Shown one piece after another: positions 27,049-36,309 of a DNA stretch of 64,000 bases (its first letter is position 1; the number at the start of each line of letters is the position of its first letter). A model generated the notes under the pieces. The model had not been told where the DNA came from. It did no database searches and saw only the letters and a list, made by a program, of their open reading frames with translations. The stretch is from Spirosoma utsteinense (GTDB taxonomy: Bacteria > Bacteroidota > Bacteroidia > Cytophagales > Spirosomataceae), in NCBI RefSeq assembly GCF_014282275.1, contig NZ_VFIA01000012.1, forward strand, positions 62,001 to 126,000, in the 5' to 3' direction. Both the position numbers and the translations under genes were made by a program.

Positions 27049-28806
27049 TCAATACCTCCAGCTCTTCAAATCCGCCCCTTTGGGAGCTGAGACCTCGATA
27101 CGCTTCATAATTTTGTCGATGTACATCGTATTGTATCGCAGGCGGCTGATATAATTAGGCTGGGTGGGGTCGCCGTTCCAGCAGTGTTCTGCCCGGTCGC
27201 CGTAGGCTACTTCGCTGTCGGCCGTGGGGTTCTTCACCCCTTTCAGGAAATCTTCCATCAAATACACCGCATTGTTGAGGTAGTAGTTATCCATGTCGCC
27301 ACAGTAAAGGTGGATTTTGCCGGTTACTTTGGGGCCCAACGTTTTCCAGTCACGCTTGAGAATATGCAATAAGTCATAGTGATCGCGCCAGTATGTGGCC
27401 ACCGCCGGGTCGATCTCGCCGGTCAATTTATCCCAGATTCGTTTTGGGTAACCATCCGGCCCGGCGGGTGAGTAAACAGCTTCCCAGATATCGAACTGTT
27501 CGCCGGAGCGCGTGTGGGTACCCAGTGCCAGTTCGCGATGATTGGTTTCTTCGATCGTCACTTTCACCTGGCCCAGGTAGTTGCGCTGACCCGGCCGGGG
27601 CGTCCGCCGGAAGGGGCCTTCGCTGTAATACGCGTTTTTGTCTTTGTAAAGGTTAAAAACGGTGTAGGCATCGAAGGCAATGGGGTCTGGACAGGCGGCA
27701 AAGCAGCCATTGAACTCGTCCGGGTAAAAGACCTGAGCAGCCAGTGCTTCCCAGCCTCCCGTAGACCCACCATACGTAAACCGGGCCCACCCCTGCCCGA
27801 TTCCCCGAAACTGCCGCTCAATTTCGGGCAGTAGTTCATACATGATCGCATCGCCGTAGGGGCCAATGTTTTCTGAGTTCACAGCGTATGAGTCGTCGTA
27901 ATAGGGATTGGCGTGCTGTATTTCCACGATCAGCATACGCGGAAAATCTTTACTCGTCCACTTCTTGTAGAAGTCATACGCTTCCTGGGCCACAATCTTC
28001 TTGTATCCATAGAGCTTGAACCGTTCAATGTAATCGGTCGTGTCCATATTAGCAGGCGGGGGCGTCTCACTAAAACCGTCGAAATCGGCGGGAAAATGAC
28101 CGTGGTTGATACAGATCGGGTAACGCGCTTCCGGATGTTCAGCGAAGCCGTCGGGCAACAATACATGAGCACCCAGGTACATAGGCCGACCCCAGAATTC
28201 GGTCAGGCGTTTGCTCTGGATCTTGATGTGTTTGATGAACCGGGTGTCTTTCGGGACTGGCAAATCGGGATTGGCCTGATCCATGACAACAGCAACAGAT
28301 TGTTTGCTGCCCGCTTTAATGGTTATTCTCTGTGGTTTACTGAACAGGTTGCCGGGCGCCGTACGCCAGTTCTGTCCTTCGCCCCTGTCCATTGGCAGCT
28401 TTACTGTGTTTCGACTTCCGTTCGGGCCGTTCTTGATCTGAAATGTCTCGTACCTGTGCAGGACAGCCTGCACGTAATAATCGCCGGGCGACAGGTCGCG
28501 CAGGCTCCGTTTGGGATAGCCGAAGGCACTGGCATCGACCAAGGCGGCCTGACCGGGCTTAAGTCCATTAACGTCCAGAGCAAATAGTTGAGCCGTTTCA
28601 ATGGCGTCACTCACCTGCTCTCTTGGTTCGGGCTTGTTCGTTTTCGCCACGATGAGCAAAACGCGCCCATCAAGAGCCTCTTTACTCTGGGAGGCAGGAA
28701 ACGAAACAGAGAACGTAGTAGCGCCGACCAACGGGCGGGAACGGGCTGGCTGGGCAACGGCACGGAGCGTTCCGGCCAGGGCAAACAAGAGTAGTAGTCG
28801 AGTCAT
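27049..28806 (-). CDS. Secreted esterase-like alpha/beta hydrolase
   Basis: A 585-residue exported protein with a signal peptide (residues 1-18) and an N-terminal beta-rich domain followed by an alpha/beta hydrolase fold of the putative esterase (enterochelin-esterase-like) type. The nucleophile elbow is YGGSTGGWEALAAQV. The catalytic Asp/His lie in the C-terminal half, where DMDNYY and RAEHCWNGD are candidates. An N-terminal segment with YPKRSLRDLSPGDYYVQ looks like a prealbumin-like domain. The substrate cannot be told. It is separated from the divergent and neighbouring genes by terminators, so it is a single unit. Confidence 0.82.
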   Translation of the reverse strand: MTRLLLLFALAGTLRAVAQPARSRPLVGATTFSVSFPASQSKEALDGRVLLIVAKTNKPEPREQVSDAIETAQLFALDVNGLKPGQAALVDASAFGYPKRSLRDLSPGDYYVQAVLHRYETFQIKNGPNGSRNTVKLPMDRGEGQNWRTAPGNLFSKPQRITIKAGSKQSVAVVMDQANPDLPVPKDTRFIKHIKIQSKRLTEFWGRPMYLGAHVLLPDGFAEHPEARYPICINHGHFPADFDGFSETPPPANMDTTDYIERFKLYGYKKIVAQEAYDFYKKWTSKDFPRMLIVEIQHANPYYDDSYAVNSENIGPYGDAIMYELLPEIERQFRGIGQGWARFTYGGSTGGWEALAAQVFYPDEFNGCFAACPDPIAFDAYTVFNLYKDKNAYYSEGPFRRTPRPGQRNYLGQVKVTIEETNHRELALGTHTRSGEQFDIWEAVYSPAGPDGYPKRIWDKLTGEIDPAVATYWRDHYDLLHILKRDWKTLGPKVTGKIHLYCGDMDNYYLNNAVYLMEDFLKGVKNPTADSEVAYGDRAEHCWNGDPTQPNYISRLRYNTMYIDKIMKRIEVSAPKGADLKSWRY

Positions 28807-28872
28807 GGTGAGTAGGCGTTTGTTCGAGTTGCAAGCTACTCGATTTGGCTAAATTGCCGCTTCCTACCAAAC

Positions 28873-28902
28873 AAAAAGCCGCTGATCGGGTCGAACAGCG
28901 GC
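28873..28902 (-). terminator. Terminator of collagen-like lipoprotein gene
   Basis: Minus-strand reading: stem GCCGCTG/CAGCGGC at 28878-28884 and 28896-28902, then a run of T (complement of 28873-28877). It lies about 20 bases after the stop at 28924. Confidence 0.8.
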
Positions 28903-28923
28903 TTTACCAAGGTTTAACGGACG

Positions 28924-29466
28924 TTAGTCAGGAATATTGAATGCCTCTTTGACGGCGGCATAGTTCGTCAGATCGACACCGGCCAGCCGGCCGCTGGGCG
29001 TTCCACCGGGGATAATCACGTAGCGAAACTGTTGGGTAGACAGGGCGTAGGAGGCTCTAAAGTCAACGCGACCAACGTAGATACGCTGGTGAACCGTATA
29101 GGTTGTCGAACCAATGGATTCTGCATAAGGCAGGGTAAGGACTCGACCACTCTCACTCCAATAGACGCGAATGTCGGCTTTGTCTACTGCCTCTTGTGTG
29201 ATTTTAGGAGCGGTTAGCGTTCCGTTATATAAGGTGCCGCTGCCGGAGAACGATACACTTGTCCAGGGGGAGTAAATGACATTGGCCGTACCAATATCCC
29301 CTTTTGGCCCCTGGGCACCCGTGTCCCCCTTTGGCCCCAGAGCACCTGCCTCACCTTGCGGGCCGGGATCACCTGCCTTGGGTTCACACCCGCTAACGAG
29401 TACACCTAACAAAACGAAGAGTGCCAGCGCACCCGAAATCATTACTTTTTTTCTTTGTGTGGACAT
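28924..29466 (-). CDS. Collagen-like lipoprotein
   Basis: A 180-residue lipoprotein. The lipobox cysteine is C27 (LGVLVSGC). Residues 32-58 are nine Gly-X-Y triplets starting GDPGPQGEAG with Pro and Lys in the Y/X positions, as in bacterial collagen-like proteins that form triple helices. The remainder (NVIYSPWTSVSFSGSGTLYNG onward) is a beta-rich C-terminal domain of the kind following such repeats in many Bacteroidota lipoproteins. It probably trimerises on the outer surface; function unknown. Confidence 0.85.
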   Translation of the reverse strand: MSTQRKKVMISGALALFVLLGVLVSGCEPKAGDPGPQGEAGALGPKGDTGAQGPKGDIGTANVIYSPWTSVSFSGSGTLYNGTLTAPKITQEAVDKADIRVYWSESGRVLTLPYAESIGSTTYTVHQRIYVGRVDFRASYALSTQQFRYVIIPGGTPSGRLAGVDLTNYAAVKEAFNIPD

Positions 29467-29609
29467 GATACAAACGATTTAATTGATTGACCACTTTGTC
29501 GGGCAACCAATCTGGCGGGGCAACAAAAGATTATAGTATTACGTCTACCATTGATCGAACGGTCATATAGGCAGGATATAGCGACGTTTACATTTGTGGT
29601 AAAACCAAC

Positions 29610-30329
29610 TTAATGCGTACTACCGGCCGCTCCCGCCCGGTTGCCGACAGCTGGTTCAACGGCATCCAGGGCGGCCATCCGGAACGAGCTGGTTTCGCTG
29701 GCCAGTTTATCACCATCTTCCCATATCCGGGCTTTACCTACTGGAATCAGCACTGAGTTGCTGGCGTCACCGGTTTTAGCGGTGAAGGTGAACGCATACT
29801 GAAAGTTAATAATACCATCATTGCTCAACTCGCCCGAGATGACCGAAAGCTGCGTGTTCTGGATGCCACTTTGAACACCTTTTGTTTCAGCGAAAATGGT
29901 GAATTTATTGCCGAACCCAGACACATAGGAACCAAGGCCCGTAGCGGTTTCGCTACTTTGCTTAACGTCAAGCTTCACCTCATCGCCAGACTGATCGTAG
30001 AATTTGAATTTGTAGTCACTGATTACCTTGCCTTTGGTCCAGCTATCTTCAGTTCCATACGGACTCAGCAGTGTGTAGGGGCTGGCAATAAAAATACCGG
30101 CAAGCTGGGGTGGCTGCGTCCCCTCGTTGATGACCAGCCCTTTGGCTTTCAGGTCGTCGAGGATTGCCCGCGGCACAATGCGCTGGATCTTGTCAGAAAG
30201 GCCCGTAGACGGATCGGGAGCCACCTCTTTTTCCTGACAGCCTATCAGGAAAAGGGTCAGAAAAAAACCAAAGCCCACCAACCGGGCTGACAGATAACTT
30301 GCCGGGTGCGGAGAAAAGGAGCGTGTCAT
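29610..30329 (-). CDS. Lipoprotein of unknown function
   Basis: A 239-residue lipoprotein with signal sequence and lipobox LFLIGC (C31). A beta-rich body follows, with repeated hydrophobic strands such as YKFKFYDQSGDEVKLDV and VSGFGNKFTIFAETKGVQSG. It resembles the unnamed Bacteroidota lipoproteins carrying a predicted beta-sandwich; no named domain is recognised. It lies upstream of the collagen-like lipoprotein gene (143-base gap, no clear operon). Confidence 0.72.
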   Translation of the reverse strand: MTRSFSPHPASYLSARLVGFGFFLTLFLIGCQEKEVAPDPSTGLSDKIQRIVPRAILDDLKAKGLVINEGTQPPQLAGIFIASPYTLLSPYGTEDSWTKGKVISDYKFKFYDQSGDEVKLDVKQSSETATGLGSYVSGFGNKFTIFAETKGVQSGIQNTQLSVISGELSNDGIINFQYAFTFTAKTGDASNSVLIPVGKARIWEDGDKLASETSSFRMAALDAVEPAVGNRAGAAGSTH

Positions 30330-30521
30330 AAATCAGAAAAAATTTGGTGTGGATAGATACTAGATTCACTCCTTAGTCGCACCTGGCTATCCGGATGGAT
30401 ACAGATAACTACCATTTTATCCGTTTTTTTAGCTACCCTTCTCTTCCAACGAGCAGGGGGGATGGCTAACCTTTTCGGCTTGCCATCCCCCCTCCTCCCT
30501 TTAGCTCTTATTGCCTGCTCC

Positions 30522-31400
30522 TTACTGATACACCCGCACGTAATCGACTTCCATGCGTTGCGGCCATATACGCTCATCCACGCCTTTCTGACCGCCCCAG
30601 TTACCGCCGACAGCCAGATTCAGAATCATAAAAAATGGCTGGGTAAACGGCCACTGTTGTTGCGTTCCACCCGTGGTCTGGGCGTTCATGCTGTAATATT
30701 TCTGGTCGTCTACATAGAAATCGATCTGGTTTCTGGTCCAGTCGATGGCATACACGTGAAAGGCAGACGTGGCCGTTGGTACGGTAGTTTTGCCCTCTTT
30801 TTGGGTGCCTTTTCCGTGGTTGTAGGCTTCGGTATGCAGCGTGCCATGCACCACGCCTTCTTCATAGCCGACATGCTCCATAATGTCTATCTCACCGCAA
30901 AGGGGCCATCCGGCGGTCGGGATATTCTCGCCCAGCATCCATATAGCCGGCCACGTACCCAGACCCGACGGAAGTTTCGCCCTTACTTCCATTCGCCCAT
31001 AGCGCCAGGTGGCGGTTTTTTGGGTCAATAGCCGGGCCGAGGTGTAGTTGCGCCCTTGATACGATTCTTTGTGGGCCTCGATGATGAGGTTACCTTTCTC
31101 GATGCGGGCATTCTCTTTACGCTCTTTGGTGTAAAACTGCAACTCATTGTTCCCCCAGCCATTACCGCCCACATCATAACCCCACTTTGTCGAATCGGGC
31201 AGCCCGTTCTTATCGAACTCATCAGCCCAAACAAGCTTACGGGCAACGGGCGTCACCACACCGGGTACCGTGGTTGTACTAACGGGGGGAGCTACCACAA
31301 CCGGCGGCTGAACGGTGGGCACGGTCGTTTCGGGGCCTTTGCAGGCAAGTAAGATCGCAAGTAAAACAGCATTCATCAGGGACAGGGATAGGGTTTTCAT
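30522..31400 (-). CDS. GH16 family endo-beta-glucanase lipoprotein
   Basis: Extracellular glycoside hydrolase family 16 enzyme, 292 residues from ATG 31400. This start is chosen because it gives a clean lipoprotein signal with C20 (LLAC); the upstream ATG would fuse unrelated sequence. A proline-rich linker (residues 24-54) leads to the beta-jelly-roll catalytic domain. The signature GEIDIMEH contains the nucleophile E170, the helper D172 and the acid/base E175. Likely substrates are beta-1,3 or beta-1,3-1,4 glucans (laminarin or lichenan). It neighbours esterase-like genes, so it may belong to a polysaccharide-degrading set. Confidence 0.9.
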   Translation of the reverse strand: MKTLSLSLMNAVLLAILLACKGPETTVPTVQPPVVVAPPVSTTTVPGVVTPVARKLVWADEFDKNGLPDSTKWGYDVGGNGWGNNELQFYTKERKENARIEKGNLIIEAHKESYQGRNYTSARLLTQKTATWRYGRMEVRAKLPSGLGTWPAIWMLGENIPTAGWPLCGEIDIMEHVGYEEGVVHGTLHTEAYNHGKGTQKEGKTTVPTATSAFHVYAIDWTRNQIDFYVDDQKYYSMNAQTTGGTQQQWPFTQPFFMILNLAVGGNWGGQKGVDERIWPQRMEVDYVRVYQ

Positions 31401-31456
31401 AAATAGCAGACAGAAAACAGATGTATAGCCAGGATAGTGGGTTTTAGCCGCGCCTT

Positions 31457-32347
31457 TCATTTTTCTGGAAATGCCCACGTCAGAAAATCAGGCATAACAG
31501 CACTCCAGGTCTCCTGGTTGTGGTGGCCACCGGGCACTTCTACATAACGAATATCGGACAGCTGGCCGCTGGCATCGTACTGGTATCCTTTTTTGACCAG
31601 TTCATCGATCAGATCGGTTGTGTCGTCGATGGCATCGATGATACCGTTGTTGTTCCGGTCGCTGGTTTCGTCGTCGGTGCCGACTTCCAGCCAGAACTTC
31701 AGATTATGCCGATACGACCCTTTACGAACCAGATCATGCATGATTCGATCGGTTTCGTCGCGGTACCCGGCTTCCGTGCTCTTACTGCGCCACCAGAACG
31801 AACCCGAGAAAACCCCCGCCCGAGAAAACCGGTCAGCATGATGAAAGACAATATCGAATGCCGACAAGCCGCCGAGCGAAAATCCCGCAAAAACAGTATC
31901 CTCCGGCTTCTGGCTGATACGATAGTTCTTTTGGATGTGAGGCATCAACTCCGTCAGCACAAAATCGGTGTAAAGACCTGCTTTGCTTCCCCGGCCCATA
32001 TAGTCGGCTGTAGCGCTGATTCCATATTCCTGAATCCGGTCACCAGCGTGAATGGCCACCAGAATAAACGGCTGAACTGCCTGTTGTTTATAGAGCGAGT
32101 CGAGCACAGCCATCATCCGCAAACGGGGCAGATCCTGACCATCGTTCAAATAAAGCACCGGCCAGTCAACGCTACCCGACGTCTCATACAGGGGAGGCAG
32201 TACGACGTCCAGATGAACCGTTCGTTTCAAGGGAACGGAGTACAAAGAATCGTCACGCCGGACACTTGAGAATGATTGTTCGGGGCGAGTGGGGGCCGGT
32301 ATAGATTCAGCCATAAGCACAAAAATGGTCAGGAAAAATAGTTTCAC
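31457..32347 (-). CDS. Exported esterase of enterochelin-esterase/EsteraseD type
   Basis: A 296-residue secreted alpha/beta hydrolase with a signal peptide (about residues 1-17). It has a prolyl VDWPVLYLNDGQDLPRLRMM region and the nucleophile elbow FAGFSLGGLSAFD (Ser of GFSLGG). The catalytic His is likely in PGGHHNQETW. It resembles a family that includes acetyl-xylan and feruloyl esterases and enterochelin esterases. With the GH16 gene next to it, a carbohydrate-esterase role is plausible but not proven. It is 57 bases from the GH16 start, so both may be read from one promoter. Confidence 0.82.
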   Translation of the reverse strand: MKLFFLTIFVLMAESIPAPTRPEQSFSSVRRDDSLYSVPLKRTVHLDVVLPPLYETSGSVDWPVLYLNDGQDLPRLRMMAVLDSLYKQQAVQPFILVAIHAGDRIQEYGISATADYMGRGSKAGLYTDFVLTELMPHIQKNYRISQKPEDTVFAGFSLGGLSAFDIVFHHADRFSRAGVFSGSFWWRSKSTEAGYRDETDRIMHDLVRKGSYRHNLKFWLEVGTDDETSDRNNNGIIDAIDDTTDLIDELVKKGYQYDASGQLSDIRYVEVPGGHHNQETWSAVMPDFLTWAFPEK

Positions 32348-32459
32348 AGCCTCAAAAGTAGTCGTTTTTTTTGGCCCGTCTCGCTTCGATAGTTGTGGTT
32401 TCTACCGGTTTACGCTAATTTCGACGGAATTTTCACTGATTACACCTCAACTCAACACC

Positions 32460-33164
32460 GTGCAGGAAGACTACAGAACCTGGTATTCGCACCACCTTGG
32501 TCGTGACATCGAGATGTCGGTTTATGGCAATTGGGGGTACCCCGTTGTGCTGTTTCCCACCTCAATGGGCAATTACTACGAATACAGGAACTTCGGCTTC
32601 ACCGAGACAGCGCGCTGGTTTGTTGAGTCTGGCAAAGTCAAACTGTATTGCATTGGCAGTATCGACAAAGACAGTTTATACGCCAAACACCTGCACCCCG
32701 GCACCCGCATCTGGAACCATGTTCTTTACGACAAGTTTTTGCATGAAGAACTTGTACCTGGTATTCAGCGGGAATGCAATGTCCAGAAAATAGGCGTTGG
32801 CGGTGCCTCTTTTGGCGGTTATCATGCGCTTAACTTCGCCTTCCGTCATCCCGAGCAGGTCGGCCACCTGTTTACCATGGGGGCCGCTTTCAACATCCGG
32901 TCTTTCCTAGGAGGTTACTACGACGACAACGTCTATTATAACAACCCGCCCGATTTTATGCCGGGAGCCCAAAACGACGAGTTTCACCGGATGAATATTG
33001 TCCTCGGCACGTCGGCATACGATTTCTGCAAGGGCAGTAATTACCAGATGTCAGATATCCTGAACCGGAAAGGCATTCGTCACCAACTTGATGTATCTCC
33101 CTGGGGTGACCATGACTGGCCCGTCTGGAAAGATCAGTTCCCTCGTTACCTGAGCATGATTTAA
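32460..33164 (+). CDS. Cytoplasmic esterase-like alpha/beta hydrolase
   Basis: A 234-residue hydrolase with no signal peptide. GTG at 32460 is chosen as start because an upstream in-frame ATG lies inside the neighbouring divergent gene and gives no family residues. It continues with VQEDYRTWYSHHLGRDIEM and has the elbow VGGASFGGYHALNFAF (Ser of ASFGG). It belongs to a family of small esterases that often sit upstream of an ATP-grasp gene in Bacteroidota. Here the ATP-grasp gene follows at a 112-base gap, which suggests a joint metabolic role. A TAATTTCG box is found 37 bases before the start. Confidence 0.78.
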   Translation: MQEDYRTWYSHHLGRDIEMSVYGNWGYPVVLFPTSMGNYYEYRNFGFTETARWFVESGKVKLYCIGSIDKDSLYAKHLHPGTRIWNHVLYDKFLHEELVPGIQRECNVQKIGVGGASFGGYHALNFAFRHPEQVGHLFTMGAAFNIRSFLGGYYDDNVYYNNPPDFMPGAQNDEFHRMNIVLGTSAYDFCKGSNYQMSDILNRKGIRHQLDVSPWGDHDWPVWKDQFPRYLSMI

Positions 33165-33276
33165 GTAAGGCAGACAAGCGATCTGACCTGTGAAAAAAAG
33201 CCAATAGCAACGTTACCCTTTCTACTCAAACACAACATCAACCCCGGTGGGCAGGCTGCTCGCATCTCCCTAAGTT

Positions 33277-34320
33277 ATGAAGAAAATAGGCATACTTTTT
33301 GGCCAGGAAAATACATTCCCCCAAGCCTTCGTCGACCGCGTCAATGAAAAACAGAGCAAGTTCAAAGCTGAGTTTGTCCACATCGATCAGGTTGAACAGA
33401 GTGTTCCAACCGATTACGCTGTCATCATCGACCGCATCTCACAGGATGTACCCTTTTACAAAGCGTTCCTGAAGAATGCCGCCCTTACCGGTACGGCGGT
33501 TATCAATAACCCATTCTGGTGGAGCGCCGACGAGAAGTTTTTCAACAATGCTCTGGCCGTACAACTTGGGGTTCCGGTCCCCAAAACCATTCTGCTGCCG
33601 TCGAAAGAGCGCCCCGACGATACAACTCACAACTCGTTCCGTAACCTGGGCCACATGAACTGGGATGGCATTTTCAACCATATTGGCTTCCCGGCTTTTA
33701 TGAAACCCCATGCCGGTGGTGGCTGGAAAAGCGTTTATAAAGTCGACAACCCAGAGCAGATGTTCAAGGCGTACGACGAAACGGGCCAGCTGGTCATGCT
33801 GTATCAGGAAGCTATCGACTTCACGGACTATGTACGTTGCTACTGCATCGGCGGCAAAGAGGTCCTGATTATGCCTTACGAGCCCCGCAATCCGCACCAC
33901 CTCCGTTATGCGTCGGAGTTGACAGTGACCGGTGATGCAGGCAAAAAACTGCTGGCGACCATCAAAGACTACGTACTGAAGCTGAATCATGGTCTTGGCT
34001 ACGATTTCAACACCGTTGAGTTCGCCGTTCGCGACGGTATCCCCATCGCCATCGATTTTTGCAACCCTGCCCCCGATGCCGATATCCATTCGGTCGGTCA
34101 GGCCAACTTTGACTGGGTCGTTGAAGCTGCGGCCAACATGGCTATCGAGCGGGCAGGCAAAGTACAGAAAGGAAAAGATAACCTGACCTGGGGCACGTTT
34201 GTGCGTAACTCAGTCCAGGCAGCCGGCGTAGTACCCGCTCCCGCCGAGGAAAAGCCGAAGTCGAAGAAAGAGCCAAAGGCCGAAGCCAACGAAGAGAAGC
34301 CTAAGAAAAGTAAGAAATAA
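33277..34320 (+). CDS. ATP-grasp (RimK-like) carboxylate-amine ligase
   Basis: A 347-residue ATP-grasp protein: N-terminal preATP-grasp region (MKKIGILFGQENTFPQAFVD), central GGGWKSVYKV and FMKPHAGGGWK loops for ATP, and the late NTVEFAVRDGIPIAIDFCNP region with metal-binding Glu/Asp/Asn. The C-terminal 40 residues are Lys/Glu/Pro-rich and disordered. It probably forms an amide or peptide bond, but the product is unknown. It pairs with the preceding esterase-like gene. A hairpin terminator follows directly. Confidence 0.82.
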   Translation: MKKIGILFGQENTFPQAFVDRVNEKQSKFKAEFVHIDQVEQSVPTDYAVIIDRISQDVPFYKAFLKNAALTGTAVINNPFWWSADEKFFNNALAVQLGVPVPKTILLPSKERPDDTTHNSFRNLGHMNWDGIFNHIGFPAFMKPHAGGGWKSVYKVDNPEQMFKAYDETGQLVMLYQEAIDFTDYVRCYCIGGKEVLIMPYEPRNPHHLRYASELTVTGDAGKKLLATIKDYVLKLNHGLGYDFNTVEFAVRDGIPIAIDFCNPAPDADIHSVGQANFDWVVEAAANMAIERAGKVQKGKDNLTWGTFVRNSVQAAGVVPAPAEEKPKSKKEPKAEANEEKPKKSKK

Positions 34321-34340
34321 GCGTAGCTGTAACCGCGCAA

Positions 34341-34375
34341 ATGCCGTAACGGACCAAGCCGTTACGGCATAATCA
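34341..34375 (+). terminator. Terminator of ATP-grasp gene
   Basis: 12-bp stem (34341-34352 and 34359-34370; ATGCCGTAACGG and complement) with a six-base loop, followed by a T-rich run. Confidence 0.85.
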
Positions 34376-34395
34376 TTTTTTCTATATCAACCCTA

Positions 34396-35577
34396 ATGCA
34401 TTATCGTTTACCCGGTATACTGTTCGTTCTCATTACGCTATTTTGTTTTTCCTGTAGCCCAACCGACGTTCCGCCAGCCCCTATCCTACTAAGCAGCATC
34501 CAGCTTGCCCAATACGACAGCACCGCTTTAAACAGCATCAGTACCAGCAACGACTCCCTTGTTTATCAGGCAGCGGACTATACTGTTACAGTTACCCGGA
34601 TTTCGTACCGGACCACGCTTAAAGATGGTACGCCCATTACGGCGTCGGGTGTCGTCTACGTGCCCAGGCAGACGACAGCTAATCACAAACGCTATCCGCT
34701 GCTGAGTTTCCAGCATCCAACCGCTTTTTCCAACACCGAAATACCGACGGGGTACAATTTCAGATCAGCCAGTTTTTCCTATCAGCTTTATTTTGCCACC
34801 CACGGCTACATCGTTTCCTGTCCCGATTATGTTGGCTACGGCGATGCCAGCTTAAGTCCGCACAACTACGAGCATCAGCAATCGCTGGCGCAGGCGACGG
34901 TAGATATGCTGCTGGCAACCAAAGCCTATCTGTCACAACAGCACATCGAGTGGAACGATCAGATTTTTCTGGCAGGTTACTCCGAAGGTGGTTATGCCAC
35001 CCTGTCGGCCCAAAAGCTGATCGAAGCTAATTATGTGGGTACCCTGCGCCTGGCGGGTTCCAGTTGCGGGGCAGGCCCTTACGCCATGCCTGCTTTTTTC
35101 AATTATGTCACCCAAAATCCAACCGTTGGCGGAGTGGCTAATCAGATTTATGCCTGGCAAACGCTGAGCTACAATCGGGTCTATAACCTTGGTAAGCCGG
35201 TGAGTTACTTTTTCAAATCGCCCTATGCCGAACGAATCAGTACCTCACTAGACAGCGCCCGAACGATCGCATTAAGTTTCGACCAGATTTGTACCGATGA
35301 ATTCTTAGCAGATGTACGAAACCCTGCCTCCCCATTTTCGCAGGCACTGGACGACAATGACCTGACCAACTGGTCGACCCAGACGCCAACCCGGCTTTTT
35401 CATAGCCAGGAAGATGAGATAGTTCCTTTTCTGACCTCGCAACAGACATATGCCTCCATGCGCCTGCGTGGATCGGCAAATTTAAATCTGGTGACGCTCA
35501 ACACCGGCGGACACGTGCCAACCGAAGTAGTTTTCATGTTCCGAACCCTGGACTGGTTCGAACAGCTGCGGAAATAG
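34396..35577 (+). CDS. Lipoprotein lipase-like alpha/beta hydrolase
   Basis: A 393-residue secreted or outer-membrane lipase-like hydrolase. Lipobox C20 (LFCFSC). After a low-complexity linker, the fold contains YPLLSFQHPTAFSN and the nucleophile elbow LAGYSEGGYATLS (Ser in GYSEGG). The catalytic Asp is likely in QEDEIVPF and the His in GGHVPTEV. It resembles secretory lipases of the LIP type. It starts 75 bases after the ATP-grasp terminator and has its own transcription unit, followed by a small lipoprotein gene. Confidence 0.85.
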   Translation: MHYRLPGILFVLITLFCFSCSPTDVPPAPILLSSIQLAQYDSTALNSISTSNDSLVYQAADYTVTVTRISYRTTLKDGTPITASGVVYVPRQTTANHKRYPLLSFQHPTAFSNTEIPTGYNFRSASFSYQLYFATHGYIVSCPDYVGYGDASLSPHNYEHQQSLAQATVDMLLATKAYLSQQHIEWNDQIFLAGYSEGGYATLSAQKLIEANYVGTLRLAGSSCGAGPYAMPAFFNYVTQNPTVGGVANQIYAWQTLSYNRVYNLGKPVSYFFKSPYAERISTSLDSARTIALSFDQICTDEFLADVRNPASPFSQALDDNDLTNWSTQTPTRLFHSQEDEIVPFLTSQQTYASMRLRGSANLNLVTLNTGGHVPTEVVFMFRTLDWFEQLRK

Positions 35578-35633
35578 CATTACAGGTTCCAACCGTTCGG
35601 CCACCCGATGAATCATACCGAAAAACAGAAACC

Positions 35634-36047
35634 ATGCAACTAGTTTTACTTGTGTTCCTGCTGGGATTTATTGGGCTGTCCTGCCAAAAACCAGCAGCGG
35701 TTACGCCCGATTCACTAACCGGAGTCTGGGTCGAAAAATCGGGCAGACGGGACACCCTTATCTTCAACCCCAGTTTTCAGGGCAACACGTTGCCAAATAC
35801 ACTCACCGTAAACCGGGGTAAAGAGATCAATGCAGGTGGCTACGCCTTACCAAAAATCGGTAGTGGCATCTACCAGTATGAGCTGCGCGGCAAACGGATC
35901 TATGTGCAAAATGGACTCTCCAGTCGGTATCAGGGAGAGGAGTATGCCCTTGAACGAATTGGCGATGAACTGCGCGTTGAAAACTTCTTCGAACTGGGGT
36001 TCAACCAGCCCGCAACCGCCGTTCGAACGCTAATCCAGCTGCGGTAA
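35634..36047 (+). CDS. Small lipoprotein of unknown function
   Basis: A 137-residue protein with lipobox C17 (GLSC). The mature part is beta-rich: LTGVWVEKSGRRDTLIF, GIYQYELRGKRIYVQNG and ELRVENFFELGF. This lipocalin-like pattern (WxE, then hydrophobic strands) is common in small Bacteroidota lipoproteins. No named family recognised. It probably forms an operon with the preceding lipase-like gene (56-base gap). Confidence 0.7.
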   Translation: MQLVLLVFLLGFIGLSCQKPAAVTPDSLTGVWVEKSGRRDTLIFNPSFQGNTLPNTLTVNRGKEINAGGYALPKIGSGIYQYELRGKRIYVQNGLSSRYQGEEYALERIGDELRVENFFELGFNQPATAVRTLIQLR

Positions 36048-36068
36048 ACTTACCCTATTTATTAGACT

Positions 36069-36115
36069 GCCAACGGCGGTGCCTGTCATCTGTTTTGATG
36101 GGCACCGCCGTTGGC
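36069..36115. terminator. 15-bp hairpin after the lipase operon
   Basis: GCCAACGGCGGTGCC and GGCACCGCCGTTGGC (36069-36083 and 36101-36115) with a 17-base loop. No T run follows, so it may be a weak terminator or an mRNA-stabilising hairpin. Further on, a small inverted repeat at 36220-36237 (ATGGTC-T6-GACCAT) lies upstream of the TldD-like gene. Confidence 0.6.
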
Positions 36116-36309
36116 GTTAAACTAAAGTCAAACATATTATTAGCAGAATACTATTGGGCAGTATATCCTGTATGCGTATTCACCATTCGTCACAAAATTC
36201 AAATGACAATATAAATGCAATGGTCTTTTTTGACCATATTCGCACTTTATGCCCTTAAAATAAAAACTCACTCATCAACGCGTAGGGTAAATACGCTGAC
36301 TAATCGTAC

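Noticed and set aside
26838-27110. Open frame over the purine/pyrimidine tract
   Set aside because: The encoded peptide is a low-complexity repeat of Gly/Arg/Lys and Pro/Ser/Leu from the tract, and overlaps two real genes.
33439-34089. Long minus-strand frame (216 codons) inside the ATP-grasp gene
   Set aside because: Antisense of a well-supported gene; GC-rich third positions keep the antisense strand open.
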